Origin: Phycisphaerales bacterium
GTDB lineage: Bacteria > Planctomycetota > Phycisphaerae > Phycisphaerales > UBA1924
Reading direction: 5' to 3'
Assembly: GCA_020853975.1 (NCBI GenBank)
Contig: JADYXW010000022.1
Span: forward strand, 1 to 62,571
Length of the DNA: 62,571 bases
Under the pieces are notes generated by a model. It was given only the letters and a program-made list of their open reading frames with translations, did no database searches and had not been told where the DNA came from. Shown one piece after another: positions 46,359-55,785 of the stretch; within the stretch, counting starts at the first letter, position 1; every line of letters begins with the position of its first letter. The translations under genes and the position numbers were made by a program.

Positions 46359-47465
46359 GTGGACATCTCGGTCATCATCCCCACCTTCCAACGCCACCAG
46401 AAGCTCGGCGCGTGCGTCGAGGCCCTCGCAGCCCAGGAGAGCCGCGCCGCATTCGAAGTTCTCATAGGCGTGGACGGCACCGACGAGGGCGCAGCGCGGG
46501 TGGCCCGCGAGGCCTGGGCCCGCGCCGGCCGCGACCCCTCGCGCCTTGTGGTTCACCAGGGCCCGAAGGCGGGCCTCGCCGCGGTACGCAACCGGCTGAT
46601 CCCGCACTTGCGGGGCGACATCGTCGTCAGCCTGAACGACGACGTGATCGTGCAGCCCGGGTTCCTCGACGCCCACGCCCGCGCGCACGCCGCCCGCCCC
46701 TCGATCATCGTCGGACGCACACCCTGGCGCGTGCACAAGCCGGATAGCTTCTTCGCGCTGCTCATCCGCGAAACCTCCATGATCTTCTTTCACGACGTCA
46801 TGGATCGCGACCCAGATCCCGCCCGCGACTGGGGCTTCCGCCACGCGTGGCCCCTCAATCTTTCCGTGCCCGCACGCATCGTCCGCGACCTCGCGGGCTG
46901 GGCGGTCTTCCCCGCGACCTACGGCTTTGAGGACGACGACTTCGCCTTCCGCGCCGCCACGCGCTTCGGGTGCCCGGTCTTCTACAGGCCGGCGGCGCTG
47001 GCCATCCACGACCACGCGATGTCCCCCCGGGACTACCTGGAGCGCGAGTACCGGCTTGGGTACGCGTCGTGGGGCTTCGCACACACGTCCGCCGAGTGCG
47101 CGCGGGCGATGTTCGGCCGCGACATCACCTCCGAGTCGGGCTACTCGAAGGAGTTCACCCGCCATCAGCTCGCCGACGCCCGGCGCGCCTGGCCTGTCCT
47201 TCGGTCGCTCGCGGACACACACACCGAGACGTTCGGCGAGGGCACAACGCTCGCCATCAGCCTGGCCTACCAGCAGCACCTTCCCCTCAAGCGCTGGGCA
47301 TGGCGTCGCGGGCATCTGCACGCGTCCGAGGGCCTCGCGATAGACCCCTCCCTCGGGCTTGAGCCGGTGCTCAGCCTATCACCGCCGAGTCCTCGTACAA
47401 CCGATGCACCCGCAGCCCCGCCCGCTCGTACACCCCACGGCGTCGCCAGATCTGCTGCTGGTTGA
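46359..47465 (+). CDS. GT2-family glycosyltransferase (GTG start)
   Basis: The 368-residue protein opens MDISVIIPTFQRHQKLGACV. The sugar-nucleotide and metal motif is VVSLNDDVIV; later, GFEDDDFAF corresponds to the catalytic region of GT-A enzymes. The C-terminal Pro/Ala-rich tail overlaps the convergent GT4 gene by about 95 bp. GTG at 46359 is the only start that gives a full N-terminus. Confidence 0.87.
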   Translation: MDISVIIPTFQRHQKLGACVEALAAQESRAAFEVLIGVDGTDEGAARVAREAWARAGRDPSRLVVHQGPKAGLAAVRNRLIPHLRGDIVVSLNDDVIVQPGFLDAHARAHAARPSIIVGRTPWRVHKPDSFFALLIRETSMIFFHDVMDRDPDPARDWGFRHAWPLNLSVPARIVRDLAGWAVFPATYGFEDDDFAFRAATRFGCPVFYRPAALAIHDHAMSPRDYLEREYRLGYASWGFAHTSAECARAMFGRDITSESGYSKEFTRHQLADARRAWPVLRSLADTHTETFGEGTTLAISLAYQQHLPLKRWAWRRGHLHASEGLAIDPSLGLEPVLSLSPPSPRTTDAPAAPPARTPHGVARSAAG

Positions 47466-48912
47466 TCGCGGAACTGATCACCACGTCCGTCGCGCCGCTC
47501 GCCGCCGCCCCTTCGGGTGATCGCACCGGAACGCCCCACAGCGTGCCGCCCTGGCGGGCCGGGTCGTCATCCGCAAACGCGACGATGCGGCAGGGCGCCC
47601 CGCGAAAGACCCGCTCCATCTCGATGGTGTGCCGACCCGTGCCGTGCACCACCACCCGCTGCCCCGCGAGCGAGCCGAGCACCGCCGCAAGCCTCGCCGG
47701 GCCGCCCTCCGGCACCGCGCCGGAGGCCCCGCCCCCGACCCCCGCGAAGGTCCATTCCTTCCCAGCGGGCCATGCCCGCGCGGGCCACCGCGGCGCGCCG
47801 TCCAGCAGCGCCTCCAGAGCGTTCAACTGGACATGGGTCGAGAACATTCGCGCCGCCCTCGCGTGCGCGCCGCGAGAGAGTGCACCCAGCCCGGCGGCGG
47901 CGCGCTGAACCGCAGCGGCCATGGCCGCGCCCGCCCCCGCGTCGTCCGCGTCCTCCGGCACCACCACAAGCGTGCCGCTCACGCCGTCCTCGACGAGTTC
48001 AGAAGCGCCGGAATCCGTCCGGGTGATCACGGGCACGCAGCCCCGGGACATGGCCTCCAGCACCGAGACGCTGAGCCCCTCGTGCCGTGACGCGAGCACG
48101 GTCATGTCCGCCGCCCCGAAGAGCGCCAGCACGCGATCCGTGGGCAGGGGAGACAGGACCGTGACCGAGCCCATGGCTCGTGCGCGCTCTCGCACCATCG
48201 CCGAGGCCGGGCCGTCACCCACCAGCACGAGTTCGTGACACACCCCCCGCGACTCAAGCCCCTCCGACATGTGCAGCAGTGCGCCGACCCGCTTCTGCGC
48301 TTCGTCGAACCTCCCGGCGTAGACCAGCCTCAGGGGCCGGCCCTCGCATGCCGGCCTCTTGGGCAGGGCGGGCACATCCACGCCGTGCGTGAGGCGGACG
48401 ATGTCCTCCCCGCGCCCGGGGAGCATCGCCCGCAGGCCCGAGGCCAGGCGCTCGCTCACGCCCGCGAACTTCGAGATCGCCGCCTGGTACCGCGCCTGGA
48501 TGTGGTACTCGTAGGGCAGGTCGTTGTGCAACCAGCCAAGCACCCGCGCGTCAGGGAGGCGAGTGGTGAGCCCCGCCGCCAGGCCGAAGCAGTCGCCGTG
48601 CTGATTGGGGCTGACGACGACCCGACCCTCGGGCGACAGACCCACGGCGGCGCGTTCGTAGGCATCCAGAAACTCTCCCAGCCGGCCCGCGGCCCGCTCC
48701 AGCGGCGGCATCCCCGTGAGGTTCGTCACGCGCACCCTGGCGTCCACCTCCAGGCGCAGCGGCGCGTGTTCGCCCGTGCCCGCGTGCACGATCAGCCCGA
48801 CCGTCCGTCCGCGGCCCGCGAGGCCGTTGACCAGCCGTACCGCCCATGTCGCCACCCCGCCGGCTATCAGCCCTCCGGGGAGCGCCACGAGCAATGGAAT
48901 CCGGTGTGGCAT
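47371..48912 (-). CDS. GT4-family glycosyltransferase with a C-terminal Rossmann domain
   Basis: The 513-residue protein has a GT-B fold of GT4 type over about 1-375: GGVATWAVRLVNGLAGRG, RLVYAGRFDEAQKRV and the E-x7-E-like HEGLSVSVLEAMSRGCVPVI. A linker follows, then a Rossmann-like domain (about 425-510: VVVHGTGRHTIEMERVF, IVAFADDDP, DVVISSAINQQQI). That second domain resembles PglD N-terminal or methyltransferase-associated nucleotide folds. Two activities may be fused. Confidence 0.83.
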   Translation of the reverse strand: MPHRIPLLVALPGGLIAGGVATWAVRLVNGLAGRGRTVGLIVHAGTGEHAPLRLEVDARVRVTNLTGMPPLERAAGRLGEFLDAYERAAVGLSPEGRVVVSPNQHGDCFGLAAGLTTRLPDARVLGWLHNDLPYEYHIQARYQAAISKFAGVSERLASGLRAMLPGRGEDIVRLTHGVDVPALPKRPACEGRPLRLVYAGRFDEAQKRVGALLHMSEGLESRGVCHELVLVGDGPASAMVRERARAMGSVTVLSPLPTDRVLALFGAADMTVLASRHEGLSVSVLEAMSRGCVPVITRTDSGASELVEDGVSGTLVVVPEDADDAGAGAAMAAAVQRAAAGLGALSRGAHARAARMFSTHVQLNALEALLDGAPRWPARAWPAGKEWTFAGVGGGASGAVPEGGPARLAAVLGSLAGQRVVVHGTGRHTIEMERVFRGAPCRIVAFADDDPARQGGTLWGVPVRSPEGAAASGATDVVISSAINQQQIWRRRGVYERAGLRVHRLYEDSAVIG

Positions 48913-49036
48913 GCTTCCGCCTCTTCGCGCCCTGCGGAACCCCTTCATCGGCTCATCAGGCCGCAGAGCCGCACGACCCGGCGCACCCCCAAACATTCTC
49001 CGGCAATCGGTCTCTGCGACATCTGCGTGGCCCGTG

Positions 49037-49092
49037 TTTCACCGAGTCTTCACACTCCACAGGGTCAGATCTTCACGGCCTCTTTCTACTGT
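49037..49092 (+). promoter_or_regulatory. Pho-box-like direct repeats and -10 upstream of pstS
   Basis: TTTCAC at 49037-49042 and CTTCAC at 49048-49053 are exactly 11 bp apart, and another CTTCAC lies at 49071-49076. A TACTGT, possible -10, is at 49087-49092, 10 nt after the last repeat. Pho boxes are direct repeats with 11-bp spacing that replace the -35; the actinobacterial unit is GTTCACC. The regulator PhoB is not in the window. Confidence 0.45.
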
Positions 49093-49186
49093 TCCCCCGT
49101 CCGCACCACGGGGGCCACCGCGGCCCACGGGCGAGCCCGCCCAGGGGGCGGAATCCCCGGCCGAACCCCGCGCCAAGGAACCGAAC

Positions 49187-50197
49187 ATGAAACAGCTCTC
49201 TCCCGCCTCCTTCGCCCTTCTGGGCACCCTCTGCTTCGGCTCGACGGCGAGCGCGCAGCAGAGCGTCGTGAAGGTCGATGGCTCCAGCACCGTCGCCCCC
49301 ATCTCCGGGGCCATGGCCGAGGAGTTCCAGAACGCCAACAAGGGCATGAAGGTCACGGTCGGCACCTCAGGCACGGGCGGCGGGTTCAAGAAGTTCGTGC
49401 GTGGCGAGATCGACATCTCCGACGCCTCCCGGCCCATCACCAAGGCCGAGATGGAAGAGTGCACCAAGGGCGGGATCGGGTACATCGAGCTGCCGGTCGC
49501 GTTCGACGCGCTGACCGTTGTGATCAACAAGCAGAACACCTGGGCCGCCTCGATGACCACCGAGGAGCTCAAGAAGCTGTGGGAGCCCGCGGCGCAGGGC
49601 AAGATCACCAGGTGGAATCAGATCCGCCCCGAGTGGCCCGACGCGGAGATCAAGCTCTTTGGCGCCGGGACCGACTCGGGCACGTTCGAGTACTTTACCG
49701 AGGCGGTCGTTGGCAAGGCCAAGTCCAGCCGGGGCGACTACACCGCCTCCGAAGACGACAACACGCTTGTAAAGGGCGTCGAGGGCTCCAAGTACGCGCT
49801 GGGCTACTTCGGCATGGCCTACTACGAGGCCCACAAGTCCAAGCTGCAGGCGGTGAAGGTCGACTGGATCAAGGACGGCAAGAGCCAGACCGGCGGCGCC
49901 ATCGAGCCCTCCGCCGCGAACGTGACCGGCGCCAAGTACAACCCCCTGTCCCGCCCGCTGTTCATCTACGTGAACAGGCGGTCTGCGGAGACCAAGCCCG
50001 AGGTCAAGGCCTTCGTCGACTTCTACCTGAAGAACGCCAAGACGCTGGTCTCCGAGGTGAAGTACGTTCCGCTGCCCGACGCGACCTACGAGGTCGTCTC
50101 CAGCCGCTGGGCCAAGCTCCAGACCGGCACCGTCTTCGGCGGCTCGCACGCCGTTGGCATCTCGCTGGCCGACGTCCTCACGAAGGAGTCGAAGTAG
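49187..50197 (+). CDS. pstS: phosphate-binding protein of the Pst transporter
   Basis: The 336-residue periplasmic protein has a signal peptide (ending STASAQ). It opens KVDGSSTVAPISGAMAEEF and contains the phosphate-binding GTSGTGGGFKKFVRGEIDISDAS and AGTDSGTFEYF. An AAGGAA lies 6 nt before ATG 49187. It is the first gene of pstSCAB and starts the phosphate-starvation uptake system. Confidence 0.96.
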   Translation: MKQLSPASFALLGTLCFGSTASAQQSVVKVDGSSTVAPISGAMAEEFQNANKGMKVTVGTSGTGGGFKKFVRGEIDISDASRPITKAEMEECTKGGIGYIELPVAFDALTVVINKQNTWAASMTTEELKKLWEPAAQGKITRWNQIRPEWPDAEIKLFGAGTDSGTFEYFTEAVVGKAKSSRGDYTASEDDNTLVKGVEGSKYALGYFGMAYYEAHKSKLQAVKVDWIKDGKSQTGGAIEPSAANVTGAKYNPLSRPLFIYVNRRSAETKPEVKAFVDFYLKNAKTLVSEVKYVPLPDATYEVVSSRWAKLQTGTVFGGSHAVGISLADVLTKESK

Positions 50198-50292
50198 TCC
50201 GCTCCGGGGACGCCCCCGGCCAGATTCCGGTACGATGCAAGAGGGCGCCGACCGGTGCTCCCTTGCCATTCTCGTGAGCCCCTGAACGCCTC

Positions 50293-51228
50293 ATGACCCA
50301 GATCGCCGCCAACCCCGCCCGCGGAGCGAGAGACGCGATCTCCCACGCCGCGCGTCGGAAGCCGTCCGCGGTGCTGATGGAGTTCGGGCTGCTCCTCGCC
50401 GCCGTCTTATCGATCCTCATCACCGCCGGCATCGTCTATGTCCTCTTCTCCGAGGCGGTCCCCTTCTTCCGTGTCGTCTCGCTGTGGGAGTTCTTCACGG
50501 ACTCCCAGTGGACCCCGCTCTTCGACGACAAGCACTTCGGGATCCTCCCGCTGGTCTGCGGCACGATGACGACCACGGGCATTGCCCTCATCGTCGCGCT
50601 CCCCCTGGGGACCATCATCGCCATCTGGCTCAGCGACTTCGCGCGACCCGGGCTCCGGGAGACCGTCAAGCCGATCCTCGAGCTGCTGAGCGCCGTCCCC
50701 ACGGTGGTGTTCGGCTACTTCGCCATCCAGTTCGTCAGCCCGGCGCTGGGCCGGGTCATCCCGGACCTGCCCCTGTTCAACGTGCTCGCCGCCGGCGTCG
50801 TCATGGGGATCATGATCGTCCCCTACATCAGCTCGCTCTCCGAGGATGCCATGCGGGCGGTTCCGATGCTGCTCCGCGAGGGTTCGTACGGCATGGGGGC
50901 CAACCGGTTCACCACCGCCATCCGCGTCGTCTTTCCGGCCTCGCTCTCCGGGGTGGGGGCCGCCTATACGCTAGCGATCTCCCGCGCCGTCGGCGAGACG
51001 ATGATCGTCGCCATCGCCGCGGGCATGCAGCCGACGCTGACCATCGACCCGACGAGCCAGGCGCAAACCGTCACCGCGTACATCGTGCAGGTGAGCATGG
51101 GCGACCTTCCCCACGGCAGCCTGGAATACCAGACCATCTTTGCCGCGGGCCTCACCCTCTTCGTCATGACCCTGGGGTTCAACCTCCTCAGCGTCGCCCT
51201 CCGCCGCAGGTTCAGGCAGGTCTATTGA
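50293..51228 (+). CDS. pstC: phosphate ABC permease PstC
   Basis: The 311-residue inner-membrane protein has about six TM helices and the EAA-type loop LREGSYGMGANRFTTAIRVVFPASL, plus the GETMIV signature shared by Pst permeases. The gene shares one base with pstA at the TGATG junction, so translation is coupled. A gap of 95 bp separates it from pstS, with TACGAT at 50231-50236 as a possible internal promoter. Confidence 0.95.
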   Translation: MTQIAANPARGARDAISHAARRKPSAVLMEFGLLLAAVLSILITAGIVYVLFSEAVPFFRVVSLWEFFTDSQWTPLFDDKHFGILPLVCGTMTTTGIALIVALPLGTIIAIWLSDFARPGLRETVKPILELLSAVPTVVFGYFAIQFVSPALGRVIPDLPLFNVLAAGVVMGIMIVPYISSLSEDAMRAVPMLLREGSYGMGANRFTTAIRVVFPASLSGVGAAYTLAISRAVGETMIVAIAAGMQPTLTIDPTSQAQTVTAYIVQVSMGDLPHGSLEYQTIFAAGLTLFVMTLGFNLLSVALRRRFRQVY

Positions 51229-52481
51229 TGCGTCCCATCGACCACACCATCCGCCGAGGAATCCTCGTCGATCGGGCGTTCTCGATCATCGGGTGGGCGT
51301 CGCTGATCTTCTGCCTGAGCATGCTCGGGCTGCTGCTGTACTCGCTGCTGTCCGACGGCGCCTCTCGCCTGTCGTGGGACTTCCTGACCTCGTTCCCGTC
51401 CCGGCGTGCCGCCGCCGCAGGCGCCAAGTCCGCCCTGGTCGGCTCGCTGCTGGTCATGCTCATCACCGCGTGCACCGCGATCCCCCTGGGCATCGCGGCG
51501 GGGGTCTACCTCGAGGAATACGCCCGCAAGAACTGGTTCACCTCGCTCATCGAGGTCAACATCGCCAACCTCGCCGCGGTCCCTTCGATTATCTATGGCC
51601 TGATGGCGCTGGGCCTGCTCGTCTACCAGTTCCACCTCGGGCAGTCCATCCTGACCGGGGGCATCACCCTCGCGTTCCTCATCTTGCCCATCGTCATCGT
51701 CGCCACGCGCGAGGCCCTCCGCGCCATCCCCCAGCACATGCGGGAGGCGGCCTTCGCCCTCGGCGCGTCGAGGTGGCAGGTCGTGCGGGACCACCTGCTG
51801 CCGTATTCCACGGGCGGTATCGCCACCGGAGTCATCATCGCGCTCAGCCGCGCCGTGGGTGAGACCGCCCCGCTGGTCACCATCGGCGCTATCTCGTACA
51901 TCGCGTTCCTGCCTCCCGTGCCCTTCTCAGAACGCCCCTGGCTCCCCGCCACCAACGCCCAGAGAGCTGTTGCCCGCGCGGCCCAGGCCGACCCCCTGCC
52001 GGCGGGCCTGGGTACAGGCGTGAGCCCGCTCCGGGCCGGGACCATCGAAGTTCGCGTCCGCCCCTCCGACGGGGGCGGCGCCGCCGTGTCCACCACGCTC
52101 GCGTTCGATCCCTCCATGTCCATCGAGGATCTCCGTGCCGCCTTCGATTCGGTGCCGGGGCTCGCCGCCTCGCTCACGCCCAGCGGCTACCTCGCGTTGG
52201 CGGCTGACAGCGGCTCGGAGTTCCGCCTCGCGGGCGACACCGCCGGGCTGACCCGCGCGCTGGGCCTGAACGAGGGCGGCGGCCTGCACGGACCCGTAGA
52301 GTGGGCGTGGTCCCCCTTCACGGTGCTGCCCATTCAGATGTTCAACTGGCTCTCGACGCCGGACGAGGCCTTCGCCAAGAACGCCGCCGCCGCGGGCCTC
52401 CTGCTCATGGCGGTTACACTCGGCATGAACGGGGCGGCGATCTTCGTCCGCGCGAGAATGCGTCGGAGGATCAAGTGGTGA
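51228..52481 (+). CDS. pstA: phosphate ABC permease PstA with an extracytoplasmic insertion
   Basis: The 417-residue protein is about 120 residues longer than ordinary PstA. Six TM helices and the EAA-type loop ([20 protein letters not shown]) are normal, as are [11 protein letters not shown] and the closing [13 protein letters not shown]. The insertion (about residues 235-358) lies in the TM5-TM6 loop, which should face the periplasm. Its core (271-348) resembles the segment found in flagellar hook-associated Flg[40 protein letters not shown]. Confidence 0.93.
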   Translation: MRPIDHTIRRGILVDRAFSIIGWASLIFCLSMLGLLLYSLLSDGASRLSWDFLTSFPSRRAAAAGAKSALVGSLLVMLITACTAIPLGIAAGVYLEEYARKNWFTSLIEVNIANLAAVPSIIYGLMALGLLVYQFHLGQSILTGGITLAFLILPIVIVATREALRAIPQHMREAAFALGASRWQVVRDHLLPYSTGGIATGVIIALSRAVGETAPLVTIGAISYIAFLPPVPFSERPWLPATNAQRAVARAAQADPLPAGLGTGVSPLRAGTIEVRVRPSDGGGAAVSTTLAFDPSMSIEDLRAAFDSVPGLAASLTPSGYLALAADSGSEFRLAGDTAGLTRALGLNEGGGLHGPVEWAWSPFTVLPIQMFNWLSTPDEAFAKNAAAAGLLLMAVTLGMNGAAIFVRARMRRRIKW

Positions 52482-53365
52482 CCCCCGGGAGCTCGACCAT
52501 GGCCCCCCCGCCGGAACAGAGCCGGAGCCCCGAGCCGAGGGCCGAGACCCTTGCGGCGTCACCGGCCGGCCTTGGCAGCCACAGCCCAGCCAAGGCCGAG
52601 TGCCGCGACTTCTCGTTCTTCTACGGCTCGTTCCAGGCGGTCAAGAACGTCTCCCTCGTCGTCCGCGAGAAGGCGGTCACGGCGCTCATCGGCCCCTCCG
52701 GCTGCGGCAAGACCACGCTCCTGCGGTGCTTCAACCGGATGCACGATCTCTATCCAAACACCCGCTATCAGGGCGGGCTCATCCTCCACTCCGTCGGCGC
52801 CGACGGCGAGCGCCGCGAGCTCGACATCGTCTCTCCCTCCACCAACCCGGTCGAGATGCGCATGCGCATCTCGATGGTCTTCCAGAAGCCCAACCCGTTC
52901 CCGAAATCCATCTTCGAGAACGTGGCCTATGGCCTGCGCCTGCGCGGCATCAACCGCCGCGCCGACCTGCGCGACCGTGTGGAGGTCGCGCTCCGCGGCG
53001 CCGCCCTCTGGGATGAGGTCAAGGACCGCCTCCAGGGTTCCGCATACGGGCTCTCCGGAGGTCAGCAGCAGCGACTGTGCATCGCCCGAGCCCTGGCCGT
53101 CGAGCCGGAGATCGTGCTGTTCGATGAGCCCACAAGCGCGCTGGATCCGATCGCGACAAGCAAGATCGAGGATCTCATCGACAGCATCCGGGAGCGGGTC
53201 ACCATCATCATCGTGACCCACAACATGCAGCAGGCCTCCCGCGTCAGCGACTTCACAGCCTTCATGTACCTTGGGGAGATGGTGGAGTTTGATCGGACCG
53301 CCAAGATCTTCCAGAACCCATCCAAGCCCCTCACGGAGCAATACATCAGCGGGCGGTTCGGCTAA
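52478..53365 (+). CDS. pstB: phosphate ABC ATP-binding protein PstB
   Basis: The 295-residue protein has Walker A GPSGCGKT (72-79), Q-loop [14 protein letters not shown], signature LSGGQQQR, Walker [14 protein letters not shown] and H-loop IIIVTHN. GTG 52478 overlaps the pstA stop (GTGA) and is preceded 8 nt upstream by GGAGG, so it is preferred over ATG 52499. No phoU follows. Confidence 0.95.
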   Translation: MTPGSSTMAPPPEQSRSPEPRAETLAASPAGLGSHSPAKAECRDFSFFYGSFQAVKNVSLVVREKAVTALIGPSGCGKTTLLRCFNRMHDLYPNTRYQGGLILHSVGADGERRELDIVSPSTNPVEMRMRISMVFQKPNPFPKSIFENVAYGLRLRGINRRADLRDRVEVALRGAALWDEVKDRLQGSAYGLSGGQQQRLCIARALAVEPEIVLFDEPTSALDPIATSKIEDLIDSIRERVTIIIVTHNMQQASRVSDFTAFMYLGEMVEFDRTAKIFQNPSKPLTEQYISGRFG

Positions 53366-53408
53366 ATCGGATGTTGTAGGCTTCTATGGCGAGCGCCTGC
53401 ATGATGAC

Positions 53409-53436
53409 TTGCACGGGGCCTTGGTTCTGGTAACCT
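53409..53436 (+). promoter_or_regulatory. candidate sigma-70 promoter of the 53527 dockerin gene
   Basis: TTGCAC at 53409-53414 and TAACCT at 53431-53436 are 16 bp apart. The gene's Shine-Dalgarno AGGAG is at 53512-53516. The promoter would separate this gene from the pst operon. Confidence 0.4.
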
Positions 53437-53526
53437 GATGGACGGGGTATTGCGCCCTGCCCGGTGCTTCTCGAGCCTGTGGGTTCCGGTTCTCTCGTCC
53501 CCCTTTTTCTCAGGAGTGTCTTGACC

Positions 53527-54900
53527 ATGCAAACCGAATCCATCGGCTGTGGCCTTCTCGCTGCGCTCTGCCTCACCGGGGGCGCACTCGCCGCGGGCCC
53601 CGACGTCACGCTGCTCGACATCCAGTCCACGTCGAACTACGGCGCCGTGATGGTCGCCGGGCTCGGCTCGGTGCGGGGTTACGCGCTCGGCAGCCACACC
53701 TGCAATATGGGCTCGACCAACCTCATCTGGGCGAACAACGGCACCCCCGCCCTCGCGATGAACGCCTATCGCCTGCACAACGGCCGGCTGATACAGATCG
53801 GCCTCGCCAACTGCAAGACGGCGTGCTGCGCCGCCGCGGGCTCGGGCTGCGGCTCCTCCTGCAACGGCCAGGGCGGGTCCGTCCTGGGCGCCGGCTGCCT
53901 AGACGTCTACGGCTCCGGGTTCAACGGCGGGCAGACCCGCCTCGCCCCCCGCTCCATCATCAACGGGTACACCGGCACAATCGGCGCCTACCCCGGCACC
54001 ACGGGCGATGCCATCTTCCGCCGCCTGCAGATCAAACAGGCCGATCTCACCGCCGCCAACTTCCCCGGCGCGCTCTACTTCGTCGAGGGTGTTTACGTCG
54101 CGACCGATGACGCCGCGGGCGGCGCATGGCTCAACAACGCGACGTACAAGCGCGTGACCGTTGACGCCGCGTTCAACCTCAACCTCACCGGCGCCGCCTA
54201 CACGCAGATCCCCGCTATCCGCGCGTGGCGCGACCATGGGCTCGGCGCCAATACGGCCGACCCGTCCGTCAACATCGGCCAGGTCACCATCCCCGGCGAG
54301 GGCACCTTCTGGTGGGCCAGCAAGGTCCGCAACTTGGGCAACGGCCGCTGGATGTACGACTACGCCGTCTTCAACCTCAACTCCGACCGCGCGGGCGGCT
54401 CGTTCGTCGTCCCCGTCGCGCCGGGCGTGACGGTCTCCAACATCGGGTCCAACCAGCCCTTCTACCACTCTGGCGAGCCCGTGAACTACAGCGACACATG
54501 GACCGCCACTCGCACAGCGAACACCGTCACCTTCGCCACGCCCCAGACCTTCCAGCAGAACGCGAACTCCTCCGCCCTTCGCTGGGGCACCATGTACAAC
54601 TTCTGGTTCGAGGCCGACGTGCCCCCCACCGCGGGCGCCGCCGTCACCCTCAACACCTTCAAGCCCGGCGCGTCCGTCGTCCCCGCCATCCCCGCCGGCG
54701 CACCCTCGGTGCCCCCCTGCAACCCCGACCTTAACGGCGACGGCAACGTCGACCAGGACGACGTGAACTACCTCATCAACGTCGTCGGTGGCGGCGCCAA
54801 CCCCAGCGGCAGCAACCCCGACTTCAACAACGACGGCAACGCCGATCAGGATGACGTCGCCTCCCTCATCAACCGCGTCGCCGGCGGCGCTTGCCCCTGA
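53527..54900 (+). CDS. secreted dockerin protein with a large unknown body
   Basis: The 457-residue protein has a signal peptide (ending GGALAAG), AGGAG 10 nt before ATG 53527, and a Cys-rich early section (NCKTACCAAAGSGCGSSC, near 95-112). The middle (about 120-390) has no recognised domain; it looks like a beta-rich extracellular fold. The C-terminus is the Cys-poor dockerin type (CNPDLNGDGNVDQDDV, GGACP). It follows pstB but has its own promoter and terminator. Confidence 0.85.
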   Translation: MQTESIGCGLLAALCLTGGALAAGPDVTLLDIQSTSNYGAVMVAGLGSVRGYALGSHTCNMGSTNLIWANNGTPALAMNAYRLHNGRLIQIGLANCKTACCAAAGSGCGSSCNGQGGSVLGAGCLDVYGSGFNGGQTRLAPRSIINGYTGTIGAYPGTTGDAIFRRLQIKQADLTAANFPGALYFVEGVYVATDDAAGGAWLNNATYKRVTVDAAFNLNLTGAAYTQIPAIRAWRDHGLGANTADPSVNIGQVTIPGEGTFWWASKVRNLGNGRWMYDYAVFNLNSDRAGGSFVVPVAPGVTVSNIGSNQPFYHSGEPVNYSDTWTATRTANTVTFATPQTFQQNANSSALRWGTMYNFWFEADVPPTAGAAVTLNTFKPGASVVPAIPAGAPSVPPCNPDLNGDGNVDQDDVNYLINVVGGGANPSGSNPDFNNDGNADQDDVASLINRVAGGACP

Positions 54901-54926
54901 GTAACCAGAGTTTCCCGTGACTCCAC

Positions 54927-54956
54927 AGGCGTGAGCCCAGCGCTCGCGCCTTTTTT
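54927..54956 (+). terminator. rho-independent terminator after the dockerin gene
   Basis: AGGCGTGAGC at 54927-54936 pairs with GCTCGCGCCT at 54942-54951 (10 bp, one T-G wobble) around a 5-nt loop, followed by a run of six T. It lies 26 bp past the stop at 54900 and is the clearest terminator in the window. Confidence 0.9.
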
Positions 54957-55044
54957 CTTGCGCGCACCGCCTCCAACCGCTGCCGCCGCCGGTATGCCTT
55001 CGCATCGACTTCTTCCGTCGCTCCGGGGGATTCCGGGAGCTTCC

Positions 55045-55785
55045 GTGGACCTTCGGCAAGACCTTCCGACCGTCGCCTGCCCCACCTGCACCTACGACCT
55101 TGCCGGCATCTCGGACGGCCCGTGCCCGGAGTGCGGCAGGCCCTTCTCGCGAGAAGCCATAGCCCTGGAACAGAGCCTCCGCGCCGCGAACCGGAGCATG
55201 TCCATGCGCCGTGGCTTCGCCGCCCTCTCGCTCGGCGCCTCGGTCGCGCTCTGCGTTATGTGCCGCCCGTGGGGGGAGGTGGACAACGGCCTCGCGGCTT
55301 CCTGGAGCATGTGGGTCTGGGGCTTTGCGCTGCTGTGGCTCTTCGGCGTGCTGCCCAGGCTGGCAGAGTCGCCCCTGGGAGCTCTGTGGCTGCTCTTCCC
55401 CGCCGTCGCCGTCCCCACGGGCTTCCACGGCGTGGGGCTGATCTTCGCCCTGCCCCCCTCGCTCGTCGCGGGCTACTGGAGCATCCGATTCGCGTACAGC
55501 CGCCGCCCGATCGCAACGCTCCTGTGCGTCGGGGGCTCACTCCTGCTCCCGGCAACGCTCTACGTCGCCTGGGTACACGCGCAGGTGTGGGTGGGCCCGG
55601 CGTGGACGTGGAGCTCCCTGGACCTCCCGGATTCGTCCGGCCGCTGGCGCGCCGTCTACAGGGCGGAGGCGCGCGCGTACGCGCTGACACTGTCGGTGCT
55701 GCTCTCGATCGTGTGGGTGGTGTTCGTCGGCTCGCTCTGGCGTGGCGCGGCACGCATCCGACGAGGCTCGCGCGGCCCGGCCTAG
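55045..55785 (+). CDS. zinc-ribbon multi-pass membrane protein
   Basis: The protein (246 residues from GTG 55045) opens with a zinc ribbon, [12 protein letters not shown] and CPECGRPF, then about six hydrophobic segments. GTG 55045 has GGGAG 5 nt upstream and gives an N-terminus like the other family members; ATG 54994 would add 17 residues. The stop overlaps convergent sucD by 4 bp. Function is unknown. Confidence 0.72.
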   Translation: MDLRQDLPTVACPTCTYDLAGISDGPCPECGRPFSREAIALEQSLRAANRSMSMRRGFAALSLGASVALCVMCRPWGEVDNGLAASWSMWVWGFALLWLFGVLPRLAESPLGALWLLFPAVAVPTGFHGVGLIFALPPSLVAGYWSIRFAYSRRPIATLLCVGGSLLLPATLYVAWVHAQVWVGPAWTWSSLDLPDSSGRWRAVYRAEARAYALTLSVLLSIVWVVFVGSLWRGAARIRRGSRGPA

